In this document: positions 1 through 7,905 of the stretch, in pieces | Layout: every line of letters begins with the position of its first letter | How positions within the stretch are numbered: the stretch's first letter is position 1 | DNA from: Blattamonas nauphoetae | Lineage: Eukaryota; Preaxostyla; Oxymonadida | DNA length: 64,000 nucleotides | Reading direction: 5' to 3' | Assembly (NCBI GenBank): GCA_033064195.1 | Contig: JARBJD010000052.1 | Span: 248,001 to 312,000 of the forward strand | Notes under the pieces: generated by a model | What the model saw: the letters and a program-made list of their open reading frames with translations, nothing else | Told to the model about the DNA's origin: nothing | Databases searched by the model: none | Made by a program: the position numbers and the translations under genes

Positions 1-1023
1 AGAAAACTCACTCAACTCTTGAGCACACACGATCAGTATATGTTCTTTTCGACATACTATCTGTGGTTCCTCATCGACTATTGCCACTTCATCGTCGACG
101 AAATCAAAAGTGTGATGGTCTTTTCGAGACATGCTGGATTTGAACCATTCGTGACCTCATTCATGAATGATCGGATAGAAGCAATGAAGGTTGGAAACAA
201 AGGAAAGGAACAATTCTGTAAGACCAACCTCAATGGAAGTTACGGATACGATGGAATGAACACTGAGAAGTACAACTCAATCACAATCTGCAAGGAGAAG
301 AGAACATACTTAAAGCAAATGATGAAAGGATTTGTAGCGACAAGAGAGATCAATGAGGACAACTACATCGTGATTGAAGACAGAGAGAAAGCATCATGCA
401 AAACATGTCTGCAAGAAGCAGTGTTCACACTCGACAATGCCAAGTTCTGGTATGTGAATTTCATCTTCAATTTCATGTACAAGTGTCTAGACATGACTAA
501 GATTCATTTCTGTGAGGGAGACACTGACTCTGCATACTGGGCAATATCTGGTGATCCGAATGCTGGAATCCATCAACAATTTGAATATGTGATTGTTGAC
601 AAGGAATTCTATGATGCACACAAATACGAATGGTTTCCCAATCCTGAAAAAGGAGTTGATGATGAGAAGAAACTGTTGGGATTAGCAATTGAGAAGGAAG
701 GTGAACAGATGATCTGTCTCGCACCCAAGTGCTACTCTCTCGATGAGAAATGTAAGATCAAAGGAGTGTCTCTGAAGAAAACAAATATCACGAGTGACGA
801 CTATGTGAAGTGCCTCAATGGTGAGAAAACAGTAACGACAACATTGAACTTTCAAACGAGAAGAGTTCTTTCTGACGATGACAGCAATGGATTTGAGATT
901 GCGAAAATACAACAACAGAAACTCAGTCTCAGTGGAATACATCTGAAAGCAATCGTTCTTGAGAATGAATCATGTCCTCCATTCATTCATGGATTGAAAG
1001 CAACTGATTATATAATTGAATAA
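1..1023 (+). CDS. polB: Protein-primed type B DNA polymerase, C-terminal part
   Basis: The frame is open from base 1 and stops at 1021-1023, so the gene begins upstream of the window. About 340 residues are visible. Motif B of family B polymerases appears as KTNLNGSYGYD near residue 74 and the catalytic motif C as EGDTDSAYW near residue 172. Both are typical of the palm of Polinton and adenovirus-like protein-primed polymerases, which copy the element's linear DNA. The integrase gene follows after 23 bases with the shared T-rich box between them, the normal tight Polinton spacing. The exonuclease and TPR parts cannot be seen. Identification rests on the two motifs, their spacing, and the neighbouring integrase and capsid genes. 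Confidence 0.85.
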   Translation, partial: RKLTQLLSTHDQYMFFSTYYLWFLIDYCHFIVDEIKSVMVFSRHAGFEPFVTSFMNDRIEAMKVGNKGKEQFCKTNLNGSYGYDGMNTEKYNSITICKEKRTYLKQMMKGFVATREINEDNYIVIEDREKASCKTCLQEAVFTLDNAKFWYVNFIFNFMYKCLDMTKIHFCEGDTDSAYWAISGDPNAGIHQQFEYVIVDKEFYDAHKYEWFPNPEKGVDDEKKLLGLAIEKEGEQMICLAPKCYSLDEKCKIKGVSLKKTNITSDDYVKCLNGEKTVTTTLNFQTRRVLSDDDSNGFEIAKIQQQKLSLSGIHLKAIVLENESCPPFIHGLKATDYIIE

Positions 1024-1030
1024 ACGCAAA

Positions 1031-1040
1031 CTTTATTTTT
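1031..1040 (+). promoter_or_regulatory. T-rich promoter-like box of integrase gene
   Basis: CTTTATTTTT ends 6 bases before the ATG at 1047. The same box, T(4-6)ATTTTT, stands just before almost every plus-strand gene of this Polinton. It is probably a core promoter or start-site element. Confidence 0.55.
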
Positions 1041-1046
1041 GTAGAA

Positions 1047-2527
1047 ATGAGTAGACCGTATTTGAATTCAACACAAATTGATCGAATAGTGAAGAACCTC
1101 CTGGACAATTCGCGCCATTCTCAGACAAAAATATACAAAGTCACACTTACGTTTTCCCAGATTTTACCAACCTATCATGTCAATGATTCCAATGGAAATT
1201 ACGACGCAAATGATGAGACATACTTCAATGATTGGCTGAATGGAGAATTACCTCCTGATTTAAACATTGCTGATGGAAAAATTGTAGTTCAAAGATTTGT
1301 GAAACGATTCACCGGATGGATCCTCAGTAACAACGATGCAAGACAAGCATACAGAGCATATCAACGATATTATCAGGAAGCACAGAATAGTCATTTTAAT
1401 CAACCACTAGCAATCGTCATTCCAACACAACTTCCCCAACCAATTGCTATTGAACCTCCGGAATCTCCAATCATTCCTGGACAGAAGAGAAACCCGACAT
1501 CAATTGGTTCAGAATATGAATTCCCGATGAAAGAGTTGAGGTTTGAAGATGATGATCCACTGATCCCCAAGTCACCAGATCCACCAACAATTGTGAAGAT
1601 TGACAAAGGTTTTGTGCCAATTGTGAGAGAGATCAACAAGGTCGAACCGACGACAAGGCAAGTACTGGGAATGTTGGAACAAGTGAAAGGCTATTTTGAT
1701 CATCAACAGAAGGACAATTCAGAGGAGGAACAAATCAAAGCAGAGAATTCAATGATGGACAATCAACATAAAATGGAAAAATTCATTGACAAACAGATCG
1801 TTGAATCAAAGAAACTGAATCGAAATATGTTTATTCTTTCACACGTCAGCAGAACTCTCGGAAATGACGAAACTGAGTTCATTTTAGCACATCCAAAACA
1901 AATACCATTTGGTGGAAGATCATTTCAGGAATGGTACGATGAATATACTCATCGATGGGATACTGCACATCCGAGGAAAATCCAGAGGGAAAAAGGAGAT
2001 GACACATTGATGATTGACCAACCAAAACTACCAAAAGCCGTGACAAAAATACAATATCCATTTCGATCAAAGATGCAATTCATGTCCAAAGACATCACTG
2101 GAGATCCACAGAAGACATCAGACAAAAAGGTTCCACAAAAGTGTGACAGACCCTACTTCTCTCCCAAGTTTGGATCATGGGAAATTGATCTCGTTTTTAT
2201 CCAATCACCAACGTCAAAAACAGTTCTTCAGATTTACCTCTTCGCAATCAACATCAACACCAAATACCTTGTCGAAATTCCTGTATTAGATAAATCATGG
2301 AGAAAAGTCAAGACTGCAATCAATGACCTGATTAATCATCGTGGAGTGAGCGTAAACAACATTCGAGGTGATGGTGAAGCAGCATGGACAAGTGGTGAAG
2401 CATCAACGTATTTCAAGAAACAAAATGTCAGTACATATTTCACAAGTTCACCATTCACTAATCACAACAGAACTATCGATCGAGTGATCAGAACAATCAG
2501 AGATGGATTTAAAGACAATGCCACATA
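1047..2527 (+). CDS. int: Polinton integrase (rve type), first part, interrupted by insertion
   Basis: The ATG at 1047 follows the T-rich box. The first 350 or so residues are not recognisable by motif: a helical, charged region with a proline-rich stretch near residues 125-150. A retrovirus-like integrase core begins near residue 375, with WEIDLVF and GDGEAAW carrying two acidic catalytic positions and flanking beta-strand-like sequence. Integrases of this type join Polinton DNA to the host chromosome. The reading frame is interrupted by a 1.3-kb foldback transposon, and further integrase-like sequence is found beyond it at 3,834-4,277. The gene is therefore a fossil in its present state. 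Confidence 0.75.
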
Positions 2528-3091
2528 ACTGGCGCACGTAACCCGAAATTGGCACGAAACCCGAAATTGTCAACACCTTCTTAACCCATACTTCATTTTT
2601 CTCCGAACCCCTATTTTTGTGGGTCCCACTTTTTTTATGGGTCATCATCTCGACCCCATAAATCACTTGAGGCAGAAATCGAACCTCCAAAATAGGATCC
2701 CTTGTTCAGGGTGCCTATTTAAGAGCCTTTTTTGGTCCCCAAAAAAATGTTGTCCTTAACATTTTAGCTTAGTGAATCCTAACTTCACGACCACTTTTCT
2801 CTACGCCTGTTCAAGATTTTTCTTTCTCGTTTGATTTATGGTGGTTTAGGATTGTTTTCTCTCGAAATGACAATTTTTGAAAAATGAAAAATCCTGGGGA
2901 GCTGGACGAAAAATGGGGAAAAAACTGACTTCCCTGTATAATAGCTTAAGAGCTCGAAAACTTGTTTTGATCATATCTCCACAACCAGACATAGTTCCGA
3001 CATGAAGTTTTCACCAATATGGATGTTTTGTTGGATATTAATTTTTCTGAAAATTTTGAGAATTTTCGATGACCTCCTATTTCGGACTTTT
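2528..3091 (+). repeat. Left inverted arm of foldback element
   Basis: This 564-bp arm matches the reverse complement of 3267-3830 almost perfectly. Its first bases carry two close copies of an ACCCGAAATTG motif, which may be transposase-binding sites. Confidence 0.85.
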
Positions 3092-3266
3092 CAGATATTT
3101 TCATTTTTATTCGCACAGTCTTAACATTATTCCAATTATCATCACTGAGAACAACAAAATGATGGATTTAGGTGATTTCGGGTCATGACTGTGTCAAATC
3201 AACTGAATCTGAAGAAGAAACTCCTCTCAGATAGAATGTGAGAAATCGATTTTGCTGACAATGGCA

Positions 3267-3830
3267 AAAAGTCCGAAATAGGAGGTCATCGAAAATTCTC
3301 AAAATTTTCAGAAAAATTAATATCCAACAAAACATCCATATTGGTGAAAACTTCATGTCGGAACTATGTCTGGTTGTGGAGATATGATCAAAACAAGTTT
3401 TCGAGCTCTTAAGCTTATTATACAGGGAAGTCAGTTTTTTCCCCATTTTTCGTCCAGCTCCCCAGGATTTTTCATTTTCAAAAATTGTCATTTCGAGAGA
3501 AAACAATCCTAAACCACCATAAATCAAACGAGAAAGAAAAATCTTGAACAGGCGTAGAGAAAAGTGGTCGTGAAGTTAGGATTCACTAAGCTAAAATGTT
3601 AAGGACAACATTTTTTTGGGGACCAAAAAAGGCTCTTAAATAGGCACCCTGAACAAGGGATCCTATTTTGGAGGTTCGATTTCTGCCTCAAGTGATTTAT
3701 GGGGTCGAGATGATGACCCATAAAAAAAGTGGGACCCACAAAAATAGGGGTTCGGAGAAAAATGAAGTATGGGTTAAGAAGGTGTTGACAATTTCGGGTT
3801 TCGTGCCAATTTCGGGTTACGTGCGCCAGT
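3267..3830 (-). repeat. Right inverted arm of foldback element
   Basis: This is the partner of the arm at 2528-3091. Transcribed together, the two arms would form a very long hairpin RNA. Confidence 0.85.
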
Positions 3831-3833
3831 TAG

Positions 3834-4277
3834 ATGGCAAATCATTCAATGATGAATCAGATGGTGGAATACTACAACATGACTCCACATCGAGCGTACT
3901 GGAACAAGTTCACTCCACAGCAAGCACAGAACAATCGTGAAATTGAAGCTTTGAATATCTCCAGTTGTGAAGAACAATTAAAGAACATCCAAAGACAGCA
4001 GACAACACAAATGCTTTGGCGGAACAAACCAGGAAACATTCTGTTGATCCACCTTGATTTGGACAAGACTGTTGCTAAATTTCAGAAGAAGCGAAGACAG
4101 TTTCAATTTGTTGGACAATTCATTGAATACAAACACGGAAATGTGGTGGCAAAACTTCTGAATGGTCTCACATGTCTACCTAAAATAGTGTACGTTCCAA
4201 TTCAACACACAAAATATTATGCTGCTTCCATCGATGATTTATCACCAGAGTTCATTGATGAATTTAATATCGTTTAA
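3834..4277 (+). CDS. int: Polinton integrase, C-terminal part beyond the insertion
   Basis: This segment is open from just after the TA target duplication. Its start (YYNMTPHRAYWNKFTPQQA) resembles the end of an integrase core. The second half, rich in lysine and aromatics (KFQKKRRQFQFVGQFIEY and the following strands), resembles the SH3-like DNA-binding tail of retrovirus-like integrases. It ends with TAA at 4275-4277. It lies on the same strand as the interrupted integrase 1.3 kb upstream and belongs to the same fossil gene. It has no start codon or promoter box of its own, so independent expression is unlikely. Confidence 0.6.
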   Translation: MANHSMMNQMVEYYNMTPHRAYWNKFTPQQAQNNREIEALNISSCEEQLKNIQRQQTTQMLWRNKPGNILLIHLDLDKTVAKFQKKRRQFQFVGQFIEYKHGNVVAKLLNGLTCLPKIVYVPIQHTKYYAASIDDLSPEFIDEFNIV

Positions 4278-4295
4278 TTTCAGAAGTGTTTCAAA

Positions 4296-4304
4296 TATTT
4301 TTAT
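4296..4304 (+). promoter_or_regulatory. T-rich promoter-like box of 86-aa ORF
   Basis: TATTTTTATTCTG-like sequence lies 10-19 bases before the ATG at 4315. It is a weaker copy of the Polinton box but has the expected position. Confidence 0.4.
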
Positions 4305-4314
4305 TCTGTTTAAA

Positions 4315-4575
4315 ATGATTCGGAACAGTTTAGAACATTTTGGAAAAGATCCAAAGTTTTTAGAACATTTTGATAAAGATCTAAAGATTTTAGAACCGTT
4401 TGATCCTAAACAGAACTGTTTTGAAAACATCTATGATTTTCAGAAGTTTTTGGAAAAGAACAGAAAAGAACTAAAAGAATACACCACCCAGAAACTGAAT
4501 CGGTTGATCAAAATTGACGGATACAAAATAACAAAAATAAGAGGTGAGATTGCACTTCGAAAAATAAACAAATGA
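4315..4575 (+). CDS. Small Polinton ORF with internal repeat, function unknown
   Basis: This 86-aa ORF has its ATG at 4315 just after a T-rich box. The first 40 residues hold about three loose copies of a unit like LEHFGKDPKF, visible also in the DNA as repeated TTTTAGAACATTTTG. The rest is lysine-rich (EKNRKELKEYTTQKLNRL) and probably helical. I do not recognise the family. Its place between integrase and ATPase, on the same strand and with the shared box, suggests a genuine Polinton accessory gene. A longer frame opening at 4219 overlaps the integrase end and has no box, so I prefer 4315. Confidence 0.45.
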   Translation: MIRNSLEHFGKDPKFLEHFDKDLKILEPFDPKQNCFENIYDFQKFLEKNRKELKEYTTQKLNRLIKIDGYKITKIRGEIALRKINK

Positions 4576-4678
4576 CAATGTTGGTGAATCCAACTCATTC
4601 TCGATTGATCAGAGATTATCAGATATCGAAGAATCAATACGAACGTTGACAGACACTATTGGCAGTCTCATTCAAGAG

Positions 4679-5524
4679 CTATCTGACACCACGAATTAGT
4701 CCATCCCTGTTGATCTCAGTCAGTGCAACTCCATCAGTGTTGTATCGAAGAATGATTGCTTCACATTTTTGTTTTCGTTGATGAATATTCCAAAATTGTC
4801 GAATGTCAATTGGTGCATTCAGTTGAGGATAGACTCTGCTGATTCGTTCTTTGTTGAATCCTCCAAAGATCCACATCGAATCAATGTTTGACTTCATGTC
4901 TGCTGACAAACTGAAGAGCTCATGCATCGTCAGAAAGAATGTGAATTTCGGTTGTCGATTCTACAGTAGCAAGTCCATCATTGTCATTCTATTTTTGGAT
5001 GTTCTTCGTTCACCAAGAATTCTGCGACAATCATCAAGAAGAATAATTGTTTGGAGATTCTTCACTGAGAAGTCCTCAATGCAAAGAGCATCAAAGAGGT
5101 CATCTCTGCATTCATCAGTAATTCAATCTTGCCACTGATTGTCAATAATTTCTTCATAAGCTGCTTTTGATTGAGACAATTCCAAGAGAAATGGAAGTGC
5201 TTCATCGTATTTCACTTTTACGTAAGGAACATTCAGTATTGGTTTGAACTTGTCGAATGTTGGATCAATGTTCTTATCAGTGACGAAGACAAACAGGTGA
5301 AAGAGTTCATTTCTGACTTGAACATTCTGTAGCTTGGCAACTTCTCGAAGAGCATTAAATGTCTTTCCACTTCCTCTGTTTCCAACGAGGACATTAACAC
5401 TGTTGCGATTGAAATTTAAGTCTGGATGAATCTGTGATTGAACTTCATGAGAAACATTCCTAATAGATGCTTCACTAATTTTTGCATTCACATACTCTGT
5501 CAGAGATAACTTTGTTCTTTGCAT
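4679..5524 (-). pseudogene. Polinton packaging-type ATPase (FtsK/HerA-like), broken
   Basis: This is the only Polinton gene on the minus strand. The first part from the ATG at 5522-5524 has a Walker A loop, GNRGSGKT, near residues 48-55, preceded by a hydrophobic strand (VNVLV), as in A32-like genome-packaging ATPases of Polintons and large DNA viruses. The C-terminal part (SMWIFGGFNKERISRVYPQL) also fits the family. The reading frame is not continuous over the span and shows about one or two breaks, so the gene looks inactive. A working enzyme of this family pumps DNA into the capsid. Its start faces the start of the 317-aa gene across a 61-bp shared upstream region. Confidence 0.7.
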
Positions 5525-5559
5525 TTATGATTTATCACTAATTAAAATATAGTTTTGGA

Positions 5560-5570
5560 TTTTTTATTTT
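5560..5570 (+). promoter_or_regulatory. T-rich promoter-like box of 317-aa gene
   Basis: TTTTTTATTTT ends 15 bases before the ATG at 5586. It lies in the 61-bp region shared with the divergent ATPase gene. Confidence 0.5.
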
Positions 5571-5585
5571 GAATGAAATACACAG

Positions 5586-6539
5586 ATGTCGCAAAAGATA
5601 GTGTACCAAAAAACAGCAAGAAAAGCACAACCAAAGAAACCGAAAATGAGCTATTCACAAGATACTCAAGCAGCAATGAAACGAATTTATGCTGATGATG
5701 ACATAAGAACTAAATTCAATTCTGCACTCAGTAGTGTTCCATCAGCGTTAGAGTACATTGAAAGGACTGGACAAAACTGGAATGTTCAAATGGAAAAACA
5801 TGGAAAAGTTCCTGATGTGATGATTTATGACAAAGAAAGTGGTGATCTAATTGCTGCCAATGGGTTCATGTTGGCCCCATACAACAGTCGACCCGTCGTC
5901 GAGACATACTATTCGATGAATCCAACACCAGATATGCCAAGACAACAACCATATTCATCATTTCGTCAAGATCATGGAAGAAGAATCAAAGCTGCACACA
6001 ACAATTTCCTCAAGACTGGAACGTACGATTTGCCAGGAAACTATCATGAAGTCAGTTTTGGAGATATGCAAAAACAACGATCACAACAACCATATGCAAT
6101 CATGAAGAAAGCAGTTGGTGACTATATGACAAATGTTCTGAAGGTGTATCGTGCCAGTAAAGATCATCCAGTTGACGTAAGCAAAGGAATCTTGGACAAC
6201 ATGGTTTTCAATTCAATTCAGTCTAAAATAGCATCAAAGATGTGGGACAAATGGCTTGAAGACAATGTTCAAAACTTCGTAAGCACAAATGAAGAATGTC
6301 AAAGAGTCAAGAACAGAAAAGATTTCAAAGAATTGGTAAATCCACAATTTCTAGATATCACGACAACAAATCCAACATATTTGGGTGAATTCCTTGGTCA
6401 ATACAATGTTGAAATATCAACAGTTCTGAATCAATTGACAAATGAAGCATACCGAACAAGAGATGCAGGACAATACCAAAAAGTGTATATGCCGGAATAT
6501 GCTCGATTCGCACACTTGGAGAAAGATATGAGTGATTAA
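5586..6539 (+). CDS. Unassigned Polinton protein, 317 aa
   Basis: This intact ORF starts at the ATG after the T-rich box and ends with TAA at 6537-6539. The N-terminus is basic (residues 5-25, rich in K and Q), then comes a mixed helical protein with many tyrosines and asparagines and no clear membrane segment. No motif of the adenain-type cysteine protease is obvious, so I do not call it the protease, although that gene is otherwise missing from the visible part of the element. Its position at the head of the structural gene block suggests a virion or assembly protein. I cannot name a family. Confidence 0.6.
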   Translation: MSQKIVYQKTARKAQPKKPKMSYSQDTQAAMKRIYADDDIRTKFNSALSSVPSALEYIERTGQNWNVQMEKHGKVPDVMIYDKESGDLIAANGFMLAPYNSRPVVETYYSMNPTPDMPRQQPYSSFRQDHGRRIKAAHNNFLKTGTYDLPGNYHEVSFGDMQKQRSQQPYAIMKKAVGDYMTNVLKVYRASKDHPVDVSKGILDNMVFNSIQSKIASKMWDKWLEDNVQNFVSTNEECQRVKNRKDFKELVNPQFLDITTTNPTYLGEFLGQYNVEISTVLNQLTNEAYRTRDAGQYQKVYMPEYARFAHLEKDMSD

Positions 6540-6554
6540 AAACATAAATATATA

Positions 6555-6567
6555 TTTTTTATTTTTA
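6555..6567 (+). promoter_or_regulatory. T-rich promoter-like box of 196-aa gene
   Basis: TTTTTTATTTTTA ends about 9 bases before the ATG at 6577. It is a strong copy of the Polinton box. Confidence 0.55.
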
Positions 6568-6576
6568 TAGAAAGTG

Positions 6577-7164
6577 ATGCAGCCAATTCTAAGTTGTCAA
6601 TTTACAAAACACACAAGTTCTTCTTCAGTTCCAACGTCAATCACCAACAATGTCATCATCGACAATAAAGGATCATCTTCTGGAAGACAAAAGCTGGAAG
6701 ATCGTACTGAACAAAGCCTTAATGTTGAAATGACCAACGAACAAGGTCTTTATGATCCACCACCATTGGAGATCTATCCATCAGCACCGATCCAAAGTCG
6801 TTCAATCCCACTACGAGAATACACTTCTAATATAGCAGCATTCAAAGATCAATTATTGCTTGTGTACAAAAATGCATTCGCCTGTGAAAAGAAACTACTG
6901 AACAATCTCATTGAACCATCGAAGAAACTGATCACAAACCAAAGTGATTTATGTGCTCTGATTGCCACACTCACTGGTATTAATGATGTGGTGATCGAAT
7001 TGGATGATTTATCTGACAAGTGCCTATGTCTGAATAAACTACCTGTATTTCGAACGATTTTCAAGATCCTAGTTGGTGGCAAAGACATGAGTATTGCCTT
7101 CAATGAAGCATACAACACCATTCTCAATTATGGAATTTCACTCACGAAAGCAATACCGAGATAA
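6577..7164 (+). CDS. Unassigned Polinton protein, about 195 aa
   Basis: This intact ORF starts at the ATG at 6577; an in-frame GTG three bases earlier is not needed in a eukaryote. The first 75 residues are polar, serine- and proline-rich and probably disordered (SSSSVPTS, YDPPPLEIYPSAP). The second half is a leucine-rich helical domain with three cysteines in a short span (CALIATL, KCLCLN). The layout of a disordered head and helical tail is common in small virion proteins, but I recognise no family. It sits 34 bases after the 317-aa gene and 35 bases before the first MAPG protein, within the structural block. Confidence 0.6.
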   Translation: MQPILSCQFTKHTSSSSVPTSITNNVIIDNKGSSSGRQKLEDRTEQSLNVEMTNEQGLYDPPPLEIYPSAPIQSRSIPLREYTSNIAAFKDQLLLVYKNAFACEKKLLNNLIEPSKKLITNQSDLCALIATLTGINDVVIELDDLSDKCLCLNKLPVFRTIFKILVGGKDMSIAFNEAYNTILNYGISLTKAIPR

Positions 7165-7181
7165 ATATTTCATGATTTGTA

Positions 7182-7194
7182 TTTTTTATTTTTA
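7182..7194 (+). promoter_or_regulatory. T-rich promoter-like box of first MAPG protein
   Basis: TTTTTTATTTTTA ends 5 bases before the ATG at 7200. Confidence 0.55.
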
Positions 7195-7199
7195 CATAA

Positions 7200-7541
7200 A
7201 TGGCACCAGGAAGTTTCAACAAACTCAAAAATATCGGCAAACAATTCTTTCAATTCATCAAACCATTAGCTCCAACGTTGCTTCAAGTCGGTGGTGGCTT
7301 GCTCTCACAGACGAACAACAAATTTGGACAAACTGCTGGAGGAATCCTCAGTGGCTTAGGAGGAATGATGGACGTTTATCAACAAAATAAGGCAATGAAT
7401 CAGTCACAAAAGCCACAACGACAGGACTTTTCAGATCAAAGACCACAAATGATTGATTATGAACCGCCACGAAATGGACGATACGTTAATGATGAGATGC
7501 CTCAATCGTCAAATTCAAAGATTCAATTCAAAGGTTTATAA
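7200..7541 (+). CDS. Small MAPG-starting Polinton protein 1 (pX/VI-like candidate)
   Basis: This 113-aa ORF starts MAPGSFNKLKNIGKQFFQFI. An amphipathic N-terminal helix is followed by a glycine-rich hydrophobic stretch (LLQVGGGLLSQ, GGILSGLGGMM) and a polar, proline- and glutamine-rich tail. This pattern is like the membrane-active minor capsid or core proteins (adenovirus VI/pX type) found in Polintons; that assignment is inference. The next gene opens with the same MAPG and has a similar layout, so the two may be duplicates. Expression would come from its own T-rich box. Confidence 0.55.
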   Translation: MAPGSFNKLKNIGKQFFQFIKPLAPTLLQVGGGLLSQTNNKFGQTAGGILSGLGGMMDVYQQNKAMNQSQKPQRQDFSDQRPQMIDYEPPRNGRYVNDEMPQSSNSKIQFKGL

Positions 7542-7556
7542 AAATAAGTGTTCTAG

Positions 7557-7570
7557 TTTTTTATTTTTAC
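7557..7570 (+). promoter_or_regulatory. T-rich promoter-like box of second MAPG protein
   Basis: TTTTTTATTTTTAC ends 4 bases before the ATG at 7575. Confidence 0.55.
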
Positions 7571-7574
7571 AGAA

Positions 7575-7877
7575 ATGGCACCAGGTTGGGTATCAAAATT
7601 AGCAGGAGTCGGTAAAACCATTCTCAGAATTGGAGCACCATTTTTGAATATCATTCCCTTCGTTGGACCAGTGATTTCTAAGATTGCACAGACAGGAGTT
7701 GAGATGATCCCAGATGTGAAATCGGATCAACAAATCCATGCAGAAAAGATGACACAATATGAGCAAGCGATCAATGAAGGAAACAATTCACTAGCGAATC
7801 AGCTCAGAGGTGAAATACTGCGATTGGAAGAAAAGCTGAAGCCGAAAGCAAAGTTAAAGAAAGTGAAAAAGAAATAA
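7575..7877 (+). CDS. Small MAPG-starting Polinton protein 2 (pX/VI-like candidate)
   Basis: This 100-aa ORF starts MAPGWVSKLAGVGKTILRIG. A hydrophobic glycine/proline-rich segment follows (APFLNIIPFVGPVIS, residues 21-36), then a charged helix, and a very basic end (KPKAKLKKVKKK). The basic tail suggests DNA binding and the front half membrane activity, as in adenovirus core and cement proteins; this is inference. It shares its first residues and general plan with the neighbour at 7200-7541. Confidence 0.55.
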   Translation: MAPGWVSKLAGVGKTILRIGAPFLNIIPFVGPVISKIAQTGVEMIPDVKSDQQIHAEKMTQYEQAINEGNNSLANQLRGEILRLEEKLKPKAKLKKVKKK

Positions 7878-7886
7878 TCAATATTG

Positions 7887-7899
7887 TTTTTTTATTTTT
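7887..7899 (+). promoter_or_regulatory. T-rich promoter-like box of capsid gene
   Basis: TTTTTTTATTTTT ends 6 bases before the ATG at 7906. Confidence 0.55.
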
Positions 7900-7905
7900 G
7901 ATAAA

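Larger units (their letters stand above)
2528..3830. mobile_element. 1.3-kb foldback DNA transposon (MITE-like, TA target)
   Basis: The element has two inverted arms of about 564 bp (2528-3091 and 3267-3830) around a 175-bp unique centre. It starts ACTGGCGCACGTAACCCG, ends with the exact reverse complement, and is flanked by TA at 2526-2527 and 3831-3832. A TA duplication is the mark of Tc1/mariner/pogo-type elements. It contains no transposase, so it would need one from elsewhere. The arms are nearly identical; the only difference I noticed is one base in an A-run, so insertion or arm homogenisation is recent. It interrupts the Polinton integrase gene. The short ORFs inside the arms mirror each other and are not genes. 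Confidence 0.85.

Noticed and set aside
3183-3940. ORFs in the foldback element (for example 3668-3940)
   Set aside because: The same peptide is encoded inverted in the other arm and reads from the arm into Polinton sequence. It is an artefact of the inverted repeat.
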